Source: Rhodoferax lithotrophicus
GTDB lineage: Bacteria; Pseudomonadota; Gammaproteobacteria; Burkholderiales; Burkholderiaceae_C
Direction: 5' to 3'
NCBI RefSeq assembly: GCF_019973615.1
Contig: NZ_AP024238.1
Span: forward strand, 2,108,001 to 2,172,000
DNA length: 64,000 bases
A program made the translations under genes and the position numbers. This document shows, in pieces, positions 39,693 through 48,885 of this stretch. The notes under the pieces were generated by a model, which saw only the letters and a program-made list of their open reading frames with translations, ran no database searches and was not told the DNA's origin. Numbering within the stretch: the first letter of the stretch is position 1; the number at the start of each line of letters is the position of its first letter.

Positions 39693-42614
39693 ATGTCTGC
39701 CACACCGATTCACGACCCCTTGAGCCCGCCGCTGGCCGATGCCACCGTTGAGACGCGCACCACTACCTGCTACATGTGCGCTTGCCGCTGCGGCATCCGC
39801 GTGCATCTGCGCAACGGTGAGGTGCGCTACATCGAAGGCAACCCCGATCACCCGTTGAACCAAGGCGTGATTTGCGCCAAAGGCTCTTCGGGCATCATGA
39901 AGCAGTATTCGCCTGCGCGTTTGACCAAACCCTTGCTGCGCAAACCCGGCAGTGAACGTGGTGACGGGCAATTTGAAGAAATTGAGTGGGATGCCGCTTT
40001 TGCCATGCTGGAAGAGCGGCTCAAACACCTGCGTGCCACCGACCCCAAAAAGTTTGCCCTGTTCACCGGGCGCGACCAGATGCAGGCGTTGACCGGCCTG
40101 TTTGCCCGCCAGTTCGGTACACCCAATTACGCTGCTCACGGTGGTTTTTGCTCGGTCAACATGGCTGCGGGCATGATCTACACCATTGGTGGCTCGTTCT
40201 GGGAATTTGGTGGCCCCGATCTGGAGCGGGCCAAGCTGTTCGTGATGATTGGCACGGCCGAAGACCACCACTCCAACCCGATGAAGCGCGAGCTCTCCAA
40301 GTTCAAACGCGGGGGAGGGCGCTTTGTCTCGATCAACCCGGTGCGTACTGGTTACTCGGCCATTGCGGACGAATGGATTCCGATCAAGCCGGGCACTGAT
40401 GGGGCCTTGTTTCTGGCCCTGATCCACGAACTGATCAAGCTCGGCCTGTACGACCGCGAGTTTTTGGCCCGCTACACCAATGCCGGTCAACTGGTCAACC
40501 AGGACTGCAGCAGCGACGAGTTCGGCATGTTTCTGCGCAAGCCTGACAGCGACATTGCCAATCCATTACGCCCGGCCAATTTCCATTGGTGGGATCGCCA
40601 TACCGACCAAGCCGTGGCCGACCATGCCGAGGGGGCGGACCCGGCACTGCTGGGGCATTTCAAAATGCCCGATGGCACAGCCGCAGTACCCGCCTTCCAG
40701 TTGCTGGAAGAGCGTGTCAAACCCTACACGCCTGAATGGGCCGAAGACATTACCGGTATTCCTGCCGACACCATTCGCCGCCTGGCCCACGAGATGGGCA
40801 TCACCGCACGCGACCAAAAGATCGAGCTGCCAATTGCCTGGACGGATTGCTGGGGCAAGCGTCACCAAACTGTCACCGGCAACCCGGTGGCCTTTCATGC
40901 CATGCGCGGCCTGGCGGCACACTCCAACGGCTTTCAAACGATTCGTTCGCTGTCGATTTTGATGTCGCTGCTGGGCACGATTGACCGGCCCGGTGGTTTT
41001 CGTCACAAAGCGCCTTACCCGCGTGCCGTGCCGCCCAATGCGCGTCCGCCCAAAGGGCCGCAAGCCGTCAAACCCAATACTCCGCTGGACGGCGCACCGC
41101 TGGGCTGGCCGGAAAGCCCGGACGATTTGTTTGTGGACGACCAGGGCCAACCGGTGCGTATTGACAAAGGCTTTTCTTGGGAACACCCGCTGTCAGCCCA
41201 CGGCCTGATGCAAAACGTGATCACCAACGCCTGGCGCGGTGACCCGTACCCGATTGACACCTTGCTGATCTTCATGGCCAACATGGCGTGGAACTCCACC
41301 ATGAACACCTCTGAGGTGCGCCACATGCTCAACGACAAGCATGTGGATGGTGACAAGGCGGGCGAATACAAGATTCCTTTCCTGGTGGTGTGTGATGCGT
41401 TCCAGTCAGAGATGACCGCGTTTGCCGACCTGATCTTGCCCGACACCACTTACCTGGAGCGGCACGACACCATGTCGATGCTGGACCGGCCGATTTCAGA
41501 ATTCGACGGGCCGGTGGACTCGGTGCGGATTCCGGTGGTGGCCCCCAAGGGCCAATGCAAGCCGTTTCAAGAGGTGGTGGTGGAGCTGGCCAGCCGGCTC
41601 AAGTTGCCCGCCTTTACCCACCCGGATGGCACACGCAAGTTCAAGGGCTACACCGACTTCATCGTCAACTACGAAACCGCACCCGGCTCGGGCATTGGCT
41701 TTTTGGCCGGTTGGCGCGGCAAGGGTGGCGAAAAATCCATGCGCGGCGAGCCCAACCCGAAGCAATGGGAAATGTACGAAAAGAACAACTGTGTTTTTCA
41801 CTACCACATTCCGCCCGAGCACCAGTACATGCGCAACTGGAACCTGGGTTACATGGAGTGGGCGCAAAAAGTGGGCATCCGGCGCGACAAAGACCCGGTG
41901 ATCATTCACATTTACTCTGAATTTCTGCAAGGCTTTCGCCGTGCCGCACAGGGCAAACGGGTCGGCAAGCAGCCACCAGACAATTTGCGCAAACGGGTTG
42001 AAACCTATTTTGACCCGCTGCCGTTTCACTACGCGCCGCTCGAAGAGCAGGCCACCGACATCGCCAAATACCCGCTCAACGCCATCACCCAGCGACCCAT
42101 GGCGATGTACCACTCATGGGACTCGCAAAACGCCTGGCTGCGTCAAATCCACACGCACAACTACCTGATGGTCAACCCCAAAACCGCCCAGGCCCAAGGC
42201 ATTGCCGATGGCGGCTGGATGTGGGTGGAATCGCAATGGGGCAAGGTGCGCTGCATGTGCCGTTACTCTGAGGCAGTGGAGCCCGGCACGGTCTGGACCT
42301 GGAACGCCATTGGCAAATCCAGTGGGGCCTGGAACCTGACCCCGGATGCCAATGAGTCCCAACGCGGCTTTTTGCTCAACCACCTGATCTCTGAAGAGCT
42401 GCCCTTGAACTCCAGCGGAGCCAAGGTCTCCAACTCTGACCCGATCACCGGCCAGGCCGCTTGGTACGACGTGCGGGTGCGCATTTACAAGGCGGCCGAG
42501 GGCGAGCCTGAGCAAACTTTTCCACAATTCAAAACGGTGTCGGCAGCGCCGGGCATGCAGCAGATGCTGCCACGCTGGCAAGCCTATTTTGCAGGCAAGG
42601 GAGCCAAAAAATGA
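39693..42614 (+). CDS. soeA: SoeA, molybdopterin subunit of cytoplasmic sulfite dehydrogenase
   Basis: A 973-residue member of the DMSO reductase family. The N-terminal 4Fe-4S site is TTTCYMCACRCGI near residue 25, followed by VICAKGSSG. There is no export signal, so the active site faces the cytoplasm, as for SoeA and not for the periplasmic PsrA. SoeABC oxidises sulfite from DsrAB to sulfate and reduces quinone. It overlaps soeB by four bases. Length and context match SoeA in Allochromatium and Rhodobacterales. Confidence 0.93.
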   Translation: MSATPIHDPLSPPLADATVETRTTTCYMCACRCGIRVHLRNGEVRYIEGNPDHPLNQGVICAKGSSGIMKQYSPARLTKPLLRKPGSERGDGQFEEIEWDAAFAMLEERLKHLRATDPKKFALFTGRDQMQALTGLFARQFGTPNYAAHGGFCSVNMAAGMIYTIGGSFWEFGGPDLERAKLFVMIGTAEDHHSNPMKRELSKFKRGGGRFVSINPVRTGYSAIADEWIPIKPGTDGALFLALIHELIKLGLYDREFLARYTNAGQLVNQDCSSDEFGMFLRKPDSDIANPLRPANFHWWDRHTDQAVADHAEGADPALLGHFKMPDGTAAVPAFQLLEERVKPYTPEWAEDITGIPADTIRRLAHEMGITARDQKIELPIAWTDCWGKRHQTVTGNPVAFHAMRGLAAHSNGFQTIRSLSILMSLLGTIDRPGGFRHKAPYPRAVPPNARPPKGPQAVKPNTPLDGAPLGWPESPDDLFVDDQGQPVRIDKGFSWEHPLSAHGLMQNVITNAWRGDPYPIDTLLIFMANMAWNSTMNTSEVRHMLNDKHVDGDKAGEYKIPFLVVCDAFQSEMTAFADLILPDTTYLERHDTMSMLDRPISEFDGPVDSVRIPVVAPKGQCKPFQEVVVELASRLKLPAFTHPDGTRKFKGYTDFIVNYETAPGSGIGFLAGWRGKGGEKSMRGEPNPKQWEMYEKNNCVFHYHIPPEHQYMRNWNLGYMEWAQKVGIRRDKDPVIIHIYSEFLQGFRRAAQGKRVGKQPPDNLRKRVETYFDPLPFHYAPLEEQATDIAKYPLNAITQRPMAMYHSWDSQNAWLRQIHTHNYLMVNPKTAQAQGIADGGWMWVESQWGKVRCMCRYSEAVEPGTVWTWNAIGKSSGAWNLTPDANESQRGFLLNHLISEELPLNSSGAKVSNSDPITGQAAWYDVRVRIYKAAEGEPEQTFPQFKTVSAAPGMQQMLPRWQAYFAGKGAKK

Positions 42615-43339
42615 CGCAATTGGCTTTGGTGATTGACCTCAATGTGTGCGTGGGTTGCCATGCGTGTGTGACCAGTTGCAAGCAATGGAACACCTCGGGC
42701 ACAGCCGGTTCCCTGACCGATCTGAACCCCTATGGTGCAGACCCCAACGGCACGTTTTTCAACCGGGTGCAAACTTTTGAGGTGGGGGAGTTTCCCAATA
42801 CCCAAACGGTACACTTCCCCAAATCGTGCTTGCACTGTGAAGACCCGCCTTGTGTGCCTGTATGTCCCACCGGGGCGAGCTACAAACGCGCCGAAGACGG
42901 CATTGTGCTGGTGGATTACGACAAATGTATTGGCTGCAAGTACTGCACTTGGGCCTGCCCCTATGGTGCACGGGAGTTTGATGAAGAGCGCAAGGTTATG
43001 ACCAAGTGCACGCTGTGTGTGGATCGTGTCACCGATACCAAGTTGCCGGAGCCTGAGCGCAAACCTTCCTGTGTCCTGGCTTGTCCGGCCAATGCACGTT
43101 TGTTTGGTGATGTGCATGACCCCGAATCGGTGGTTTCCAAAGCCATTGCCGAGCGGGGGGGGTACCAGCTTATGCCTGAATGGGGAACCCGCCCCTCCAA
43201 CCACTACCTGCCACGGCGCAAGACGGAAATGCGCATTCACCCTGAAGACCTGAAACGTGTGGACAACCCACTGAAGCTCGACGGAAAACAACCCGAATAC
43301 GCCCACCGCGAACCGGGTCGTGAAGACTTTGCTACCTGA
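42611..43339 (+). CDS. soeB: SoeB, four-cluster ferredoxin subunit
   Basis: A 242-residue iron-sulfur protein with cysteine motifs for four 4Fe-4S clusters (CVGCHACVTSC, CLHCEDPPCVPVCP, CIGCKYCTWACP, CTLCVDR with CVLACP). It passes electrons from SoeA to SoeC. There is no signal peptide. The ATG overlaps the soeA stop (ATGA). Confidence 0.94.
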   Translation: MTQLALVIDLNVCVGCHACVTSCKQWNTSGTAGSLTDLNPYGADPNGTFFNRVQTFEVGEFPNTQTVHFPKSCLHCEDPPCVPVCPTGASYKRAEDGIVLVDYDKCIGCKYCTWACPYGAREFDEERKVMTKCTLCVDRVTDTKLPEPERKPSCVLACPANARLFGDVHDPESVVSKAIAERGGYQLMPEWGTRPSNHYLPRRKTEMRIHPEDLKRVDNPLKLDGKQPEYAHREPGREDFAT

Positions 43340-43357
43340 AACTGAACCAGACTCACT

Positions 43358-44299
43358 ATGCAACCTGCTTTTTCTGTAATTTTTTTGACCACGCTGATCG
43401 GTGCTGCCCAAGGGCTTTTCCTGACACTTTATGCCACGGAAATCAGTGGATGGGGGGCGCTTTCTGCTGCTGAACTTCAGCCATTTTTGGCCAAGGCCAC
43501 ACTGGTGGCGCTGTTGTTCACCGGTTTGGGCTTGCTGGCCTCGTTTTTTCACCTGGGACACCCGGAGCGCGCCTGGCGCTCAGCCGCCATGTGGCGCACC
43601 TCCTGGTTGTCGCGTGAAGTGATTGCCTTGCCGCTGTTCATGGCGGGGCTGACTGTTTATGGCGCTGCACATGGGTTGGGTTTGGGTGCCACGCGCTGGA
43701 TAGGGGCTGTGACGGTGTTGCTTTGTCTGGGCCTGTTTGTGGCCACCGGCATGATCTACGCCTCCATACGGTTTTTGCAGGAATGGGCCAGTCCGTTGAC
43801 GCTGGTGAATTACATTCTGCTGGGTTGTGCGTCAGGGTTGACCCTGGCGACTTTGCTGGCCGCAGGCCTGGGCATGAGCATGCTGGTCACGCCGTATGCC
43901 CTGGCGGCGGCCGTGTGTACCGCCCTGGCCTGGGTCACGCGCAGTGCGTCGCTGCTGCGTAATGCCCGGCTCAAGCCCAAATCCACGTTGCAAAGCGCCA
44001 TTGGCATCAAACACCCACGCATTGTTCAAAAGTCACAAGGGTTTATGGGGGGATCATTCAACACACGTGAGTTCTTCCATGGTCGCACGGCACAGATGTT
44101 GCGTTCGGTCAAGTGGGCGTTTTTGCTGATGGTTTTCCCGCTGCCTTTGCTGGGCTTGGCGATGGGTGTCAGTGCCGCCTCAACAGTGCTACTGATCATG
44201 ACTTTTGTCATTCAGTATATGGGGCTGTTGGCCGAGCGCTGGTTCTTTTTTGCGCAGGCCAATCATCCGCAAAACCTGTATTACCAGACCATTTCTTAA
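43358..44299 (+). CDS. soeC: SoeC, DmsC-type membrane anchor
   Basis: A 313-residue membrane protein with about eight hydrophobic helices and the DmsC-family features (LASFFHLGHPERAWRS near residue 62, AERWFFFAQANHPQNLYY at the end). It anchors SoeAB to the cytoplasmic membrane and transfers electrons to quinone. Its stop overlaps the start of the TauE gene (TAATG). Confidence 0.93.
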   Translation: MQPAFSVIFLTTLIGAAQGLFLTLYATEISGWGALSAAELQPFLAKATLVALLFTGLGLLASFFHLGHPERAWRSAAMWRTSWLSREVIALPLFMAGLTVYGAAHGLGLGATRWIGAVTVLLCLGLFVATGMIYASIRFLQEWASPLTLVNYILLGCASGLTLATLLAAGLGMSMLVTPYALAAAVCTALAWVTRSASLLRNARLKPKSTLQSAIGIKHPRIVQKSQGFMGGSFNTREFFHGRTAQMLRSVKWAFLLMVFPLPLLGLAMGVSAASTVLLIMTFVIQYMGLLAERWFFFAQANHPQNLYYQTIS

Positions 44300-45288
44300 T
44301 GAAATTTCCTATGCTCAAGCAGCCTTTACTCTTGTTCTTGTTATGGATGGCACGCTTGTACCGGAAGTTGTTTATTGCGTCAGCTTTTCTGCTGCTGACG
44401 ATGCCTGCACATGCCGCTGACAGCGCCGGGCCTCTCTCCAACATGCCGTGGTGGTTTTGGTCACTGGCGCTTTTTGTCACCTGTTTTTTGATTGGACTTG
44501 TGGCTGTGCCTGCGGGTATTGGTGGTGGTACTTTGTTTGTGCCCATCATTGGCGGGTTTTTCCCTTTCCACCTGGACTTTGTCCGTGGTGCTGGTTTGTT
44601 GGTGGCATTGGCAAGTGCCTTGGCTGCTGGGCCGATGTTGTTGCGTGGCGGGCTATCCAGTTTGCGGCTGACCCTGCCATTGGCGTTGATGGCCAGTATC
44701 AGCTCCATCTTTGGTGCCATGTTGGGGCTGGCACTGCCGCCAGCAGCCATTCAGACAACGTTGGGGTTGATGGTGCTGGGTATCGTCACACTCATGCTGG
44801 TGTCAAAAAAATCAGAGTTTCCACAAGTGGCTCAGCCTGATCGGTTGTCCCTGGCGCTTGGTATTCATGGCATCTTTACGGATGGAGCTTCTGGACAGGT
44901 TAATCAGTGGCAGGTACACCGAACCCCTCTGGGACTGTTGCTTTTTTTGGGCATTGGGTTACTGGGTGGCATGTTTGGTATTGGTGCAGGCTGGGCAAAC
45001 GTACCCGTGCTCAACTTGTTGATGGGGGTACCACTGAAGGTGGCCGCCGGTACCTCTGGACTCATACTTTCTCTGGCAAGCTCTTCGGCGAGTTGGTACT
45101 ACCTGAACGAAGGTGCGGTGCTTCCCATGATCGCCGTTCCCTCTGTCATCGGGATGATGCTGGGCGCACGCCTTGGGGCGCAGTTGCTGAATGTGCTGAA
45201 TGGTTCGGTCATTCGCAAGATGGTGATTGGCCTTTTGCTGTTTGCTGGCCTGCGTGCCTTGTTCAAAGGTTTGGGTGTGTGGAATTAA
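44299..45288 (+). CDS. tauE: TauE/SafE-family sulfite exporter
   Basis: From the ATG overlapping the soeC stop, 329 residues. An N-terminal extension with a hydrophobic segment (LFIASAFLLLTMPAHA) looks like a cleavable signal, then eight helices in two halves, with the family's glycine-rich motif AVPAGIGGGTLFVP near residue 70 and its second copy GGMFGIGAGWANVP. The family exports sulfite or sulfoacetate. Linked to soeABC, it could relieve sulfite stress. Substrate is inferred from context. Confidence 0.88.
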   Translation: MKFPMLKQPLLLFLLWMARLYRKLFIASAFLLLTMPAHAADSAGPLSNMPWWFWSLALFVTCFLIGLVAVPAGIGGGTLFVPIIGGFFPFHLDFVRGAGLLVALASALAAGPMLLRGGLSSLRLTLPLALMASISSIFGAMLGLALPPAAIQTTLGLMVLGIVTLMLVSKKSEFPQVAQPDRLSLALGIHGIFTDGASGQVNQWQVHRTPLGLLLFLGIGLLGGMFGIGAGWANVPVLNLLMGVPLKVAAGTSGLILSLASSSASWYYLNEGAVLPMIAVPSVIGMMLGARLGAQLLNVLNGSVIRKMVIGLLLFAGLRALFKGLGVWN

Positions 45289-45300
45289 GGGCCTACCGAT

Positions 45301-45726
45301 ATGAGCACTTCAACAACAAATCATCAGTCGCAGCAGGCTGAAGCCTTGCGTTATGCGTTTTTACTCGACTGGTGCTCGCGCTTGGGTGTATTGGCGCTGC
45401 TCGTGAGTTTTGCCGCTTATGTGCTGGGTATTTGGACTCCACACGTGCCGCTGGATCAATTGCCCAACCTGTGGAGCTTGCCGGTCAGTGACTATTTGCA
45501 ACGTACAGCCAGTCCCAAAGGCTGGGGTTGGCTGGCGCTGGTCCGTCAAGGTGATTTTGCCAATTTGATTGGTATTGCTTTGTTGTCTGGTTGCTCAATC
45601 GCACCATTGTTCGGGGTGATCGTGCTTTATGCCAAACGCAAGGACTATGTTTACGTCAGTATTTGTGCGGTGATTTTGTTGGTCTTGTTTCTGGCAGCAT
45701 CCGGTGTTTTAACAGGAGGTCACTGA
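45301..45726 (+). CDS. Small membrane protein of unknown function linked to TauE
   Basis: A 141-residue protein with three clear hydrophobic helices (LGVLALLVSFAAYVLGIW, LIGIALLSGCSIAPLFGVIVL, VSICAVILLVLFLAASGVL) and a loop rich in Trp and Pro. It follows the TauE gene after 12 bases and is followed by a universal stress protein gene. I do not recognise a family; DUF1634-type proteins hold a similar place beside TauE elsewhere. Confidence 0.75.
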   Translation: MSTSTTNHQSQQAEALRYAFLLDWCSRLGVLALLVSFAAYVLGIWTPHVPLDQLPNLWSLPVSDYLQRTASPKGWGWLALVRQGDFANLIGIALLSGCSIAPLFGVIVLYAKRKDYVYVSICAVILLVLFLAASGVLTGGH

Positions 45727-45728
45727 GC

Positions 45729-46550
45729 ATGACTCAACTATTTACACGCCTGCTGCTGGCAACCGAGCACACCGACTACGACAGTGGTGCCGAGGCCATG
45801 GCGTTTGCGTTGGCACAACGCTGTCAGTTGCCACTGGCCGCGGTGCTGCCGCTGGTCAGCAACCCTGAATATGAGGCATTGGCACCTCAGATTGCGGTGA
45901 AGGCAGAGCGCGAAGCCGCCAGCAAGATGATCCAGTTGCGTGAGCAAGCCAGTGCGCAAGGGGTCCACATGGATTTGCGCTTGCGCCGCGGTGAGGAGCC
46001 TTATCAGGAAATTGTGGCTGAGGCCCAAGCGCTGGGCAGCGACATGATCATCATTCGCCGGCGTGGCAAGCGCAGTTTTTTTGCCAATTTGCTGGTGGGT
46101 GAAATGGTCAGCAAGGTGGTGACGCACGCACCTTGTCATGTGTTGATCGTGCCGCGCCAGGCGCGTATGTGGCAGCAACGTGTTTTGGTGGCTGCTGAAG
46201 CCACGGCACAGGGGCAACAGATTGTGGCCATTGCGGTAGCCGTTGCTGCCCAATGTGCTTTGCCCATACACCTGGTTTGTGTGGTGGCTGCACAAACCTT
46301 GTGCGCTCAGGCCGATGCCTTTGTTACCGAGATGCTCAAGCTGGCGCAAGCGCAAGGTGTTGCCGCCCAAGGTGAAGTCAGGGTGGGCAAGCCTTATACC
46401 GAGATTTTTGCCGCCAGAGAGGCATGCCAAGCTGATCTTATGGTGATGGGCGGCCGAGGCGAAGCCAGCATTGGCCGTGCGCTGATTGGCGGCGTGGCCC
46501 AAAAGGTGATGGGGCTCGCGGATGTCCCTGTCATGGTTTTGCATATTTAA
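45729..46550 (+). CDS. Tandem universal stress protein (UspA family)
   Basis: From the ATG two bases after the upstream stop codon, 273 residues with two UspA domains: residues about 1-145 and 150-273. The second has the ATP-binding signature GGRGEASIGRALIGG-VAQKV. The first has lost that motif (IIRRRGKRSFFANLLVGEM). Function in stress response or as an ATP-dependent switch is general for the family. It joins the soe-tauE operon by spacing. Confidence 0.87.
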   Translation: MTQLFTRLLLATEHTDYDSGAEAMAFALAQRCQLPLAAVLPLVSNPEYEALAPQIAVKAEREAASKMIQLREQASAQGVHMDLRLRRGEEPYQEIVAEAQALGSDMIIIRRRGKRSFFANLLVGEMVSKVVTHAPCHVLIVPRQARMWQQRVLVAAEATAQGQQIVAIAVAVAAQCALPIHLVCVVAAQTLCAQADAFVTEMLKLAQAQGVAAQGEVRVGKPYTEIFAAREACQADLMVMGGRGEASIGRALIGGVAQKVMGLADVPVMVLHI

Positions 46551-46571
46551 ATTTTTTATTGGAGTTGTACT

Positions 46572-47210
46572 GTGAGTGATGCACTGAACTATTTGATCAA
46601 GACCCGCCCGGAAACTTTGGGTCATTACTTCGCTTTTTTGAAAGAAACCGGTAAACACCTGGATCCCAAGACCCGCAACCTGATCTCGGTGATTACCAAA
46701 GTTCATTCACAAACCGACCGTGGTTTTCGCCAGTATCTGGGACGTGCACTGCGTGAGGGCTGTAGCCCGATGGAGGTGCTGGATGCCTTGCTGATGGCCT
46801 TTCCGGCGCTCGGTCTGGCCAAGATCACCTGGGCGGTAGACATTATTCTGGACATGAACATTCCCGGTTTTGCGCCCGATGTCATCACGCAGAAGGCCCC
46901 GCCGGTTGGCCAGTGGCGTGATGTGATGGCGAGCAAAGATGTGCCTGATGGCGAGGTCTTGCGCACCGAACATGACGGGCGCGGCTTGTTCATCTACCGC
47001 GAGAAAAAAACCTACCAAGTGTATGACAGCCATTGCCCGCACCAGAGCACCGACATCACCCAATTGGCCGTCAAGGGCACCACGCTGACTTGCCCCAAAC
47101 ACCAATGGGAGTTTGATGCCAAAAGTGGCGACTGCATCAAAAAAGGCCATACCGGACTCCAACGTATGGAGTCCAAAGTGGTCAAAGGTCGCTTGCTGGC
47201 TTTTTGGTAA
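46572..47210 (+). CDS. Fusion of AhpD-like (CMD) and Rieske 2Fe-2S domains
   Basis: A 212-residue protein. Residues about 1-100 resemble the carboxymuconolactone decarboxylase/AhpD helical fold (KTRNLISVITKVHSQTDRGF), but without its CxxC pair. Residues 110-212 are a Rieske ferredoxin with CPH near residue 153 and CPKH near residue 174. It probably transfers electrons to an unknown oxygenase or acts as a redox adapter. It follows the stress-protein gene after 21 bases. Confidence 0.82.
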   Translation: MSDALNYLIKTRPETLGHYFAFLKETGKHLDPKTRNLISVITKVHSQTDRGFRQYLGRALREGCSPMEVLDALLMAFPALGLAKITWAVDIILDMNIPGFAPDVITQKAPPVGQWRDVMASKDVPDGEVLRTEHDGRGLFIYREKKTYQVYDSHCPHQSTDITQLAVKGTTLTCPKHQWEFDAKSGDCIKKGHTGLQRMESKVVKGRLLAFW

Positions 47211-47310
47211 AGCTGTCGCCCCAAAACGCCACCGGATGCTTTGTTTGACCTGACCGATCACCCTTGAGTGAAAAACCGCGCTTCCCTTATGACAACAACC
47301 GGAGACAACA

Positions 47311-48642
47311 TTGAAAGCATCCAGACAACTTTTTTACTTTACGCCCTTGTGCGCCGCGTTACTGGCCGCTGGGGCGGCACATGCCACCAATGGCATGTTG
47401 ATGGAAGGTTATGGCCCCATTTCCACCGGCATGGGCGGTGCGTCACAAGCCATTGACCATGGCAATGCCGCCATGGCGCAAAACCCGGCCACCTTGGGCA
47501 TGATGGCGGACGGTACCGCACGTCTGGATGTGGCTTTGGGGATTTTGGGGCCGGATGTCAGCAGCAGTGCTGGCGGGATGACCGCCAAATCCGGTGGCAC
47601 TTCTTACATCATGCCGGCATTTGGTTACACCCGCCGCAGTGGTGCCTTGACCTATGGTGTGGGCATGTTTGCGCAGGGTGGAATGGGGACGGAATATGAC
47701 GCAACGTCGTTCATGGCGGGCGGTACCGGTTTACCTGCCAGATCTGAGTTGGGTGTTGGAAATGTAATCTTTCCGGTGGCCTACCAAGTGAATCCGAATT
47801 TAACCGTGGGAGCCACTTTCAAGTTCATGTGGTCTTCCTTGGACTTGCAGATGGCCGCCACCGGGGCGCAGTTGGCGGGTTTGGCACAGGCCTCGGGGAT
47901 TGCTCCCACTGGAAATCTGGCGGCTGCCTTGCCCGCACTGGCGGGTGCACCAACTGCAAGACTCAGTTTTTCCGATGACAACAAATTCACCGGTGCCGCA
48001 AAATCAACTGGGTTTGGTGCAGCGTTGGGCATGACTTACAAGCTCAACCAAGATGTCACCATGGGCGCGTCCTATCAGCTCAAGTCATCGCTCAACGACA
48101 TGGAAACGGCCGCAAGTGCCGCCAGCATCAGTGCCCCTGGGTTTCTGGACAACGGGAAAATCACCGTCATTGATTTTCAGATGCCTTCGGTCTTGGCCGT
48201 TGGGGCCAGTTGGCAAGCTTCCCCTTCACTGCTGTTGGCTGCTGACGTGAAGTACATTGGTTGGGCAGACTCCATGAAGAGTTTCAAAATGCGCTATGAC
48301 AGTGCACAAATGGGGGGCTCCGTCAACTTTGCCATGCAGCAAGATTGGAAAGACCAGGCCGTGCTGAATCTGGGCATGGCCTGGAAAGCCAATGAGGCGC
48401 TGACTTTGCGTGCCGGGCTCAATTTGGCCGACAACCCTATCCCGGATCAATTCGTCAACCCCTTGTTTCCAGCCACCGTGCGTGATCACGTCACGCTGGG
48501 CCTGGGCTACCAGGTATCCAAAGCGGGGGACTTCAATATGTCGGTCACCATGGCCCCATCGGTCAATGTCAACAGTGGCTCTGGTGTGGCCATTTCACAC
48601 GCGCAAACCAACTGGCAATTCATGTACAGCCATCGGTTCTGA
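47311..48642 (+). CDS. OmpP1/FadL/TodX-family outer-membrane channel
   Basis: A 443-residue beta-barrel protein. The start is a TTG six bases after GGAG, giving a signal peptide ending AAHA and then ATNGMLMEGYGP, the typical N-terminus of the family (ATNG...GYG). The C-terminal residue is Phe (SHRF), as outer membrane proteins require. FadL-type channels bring in hydrophobic molecules. Whether it serves fatty acids, aromatics or elemental sulfur is not shown. Confidence 0.9.
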   Translation: MKASRQLFYFTPLCAALLAAGAAHATNGMLMEGYGPISTGMGGASQAIDHGNAAMAQNPATLGMMADGTARLDVALGILGPDVSSSAGGMTAKSGGTSYIMPAFGYTRRSGALTYGVGMFAQGGMGTEYDATSFMAGGTGLPARSELGVGNVIFPVAYQVNPNLTVGATFKFMWSSLDLQMAATGAQLAGLAQASGIAPTGNLAAALPALAGAPTARLSFSDDNKFTGAAKSTGFGAALGMTYKLNQDVTMGASYQLKSSLNDMETAASAASISAPGFLDNGKITVIDFQMPSVLAVGASWQASPSLLLAADVKYIGWADSMKSFKMRYDSAQMGGSVNFAMQQDWKDQAVLNLGMAWKANEALTLRAGLNLADNPIPDQFVNPLFPATVRDHVTLGLGYQVSKAGDFNMSVTMAPSVNVNSGSGVAISHAQTNWQFMYSHRF

Positions 48643-48795
48643 TCGTCTGGCTTGACCAAGGCCGCGGTTGTATGCTTTGGTTGAGCTTGCCCACGGATCG
48701 GCGGCAGCAGCGCAGTTGCCGAATGAGGCCAAGCCCTATGTGACAATGCCATGCATCTTTATGCAGATTTTGGCCCTTCATTCGTGTGGTTTCAT

Positions 48796-48836
48796 GGGTT
48801 GAAAAGCATTATGCTTTTCAACCCTTTTTCATTTTT
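48796..48836 (+). terminator. Rho-independent terminator
   Basis: A perfect 14-base stem (GGGTTGAAAAGCAT with its complement, one unpaired base at the turn) followed by CTTTTTCATTTTT. It ends transcription from the FadL-type gene before the helicase gene. Confidence 0.85.
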
Positions 48837-48885
48837 CGGAGTGGTTTTGTGCGATGTCTCCCATTGGTTTCTGGCAGGTGCCTGA

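Noticed and set aside
42584..43561. A 325-codon minus-strand frame
   Set aside because: Shadow of soeB and the start of soeC, whose cysteine motifs are unmistakable.
45738..46706. A 322-codon minus-strand frame
   Set aside because: Shadow of the tandem universal stress protein gene.
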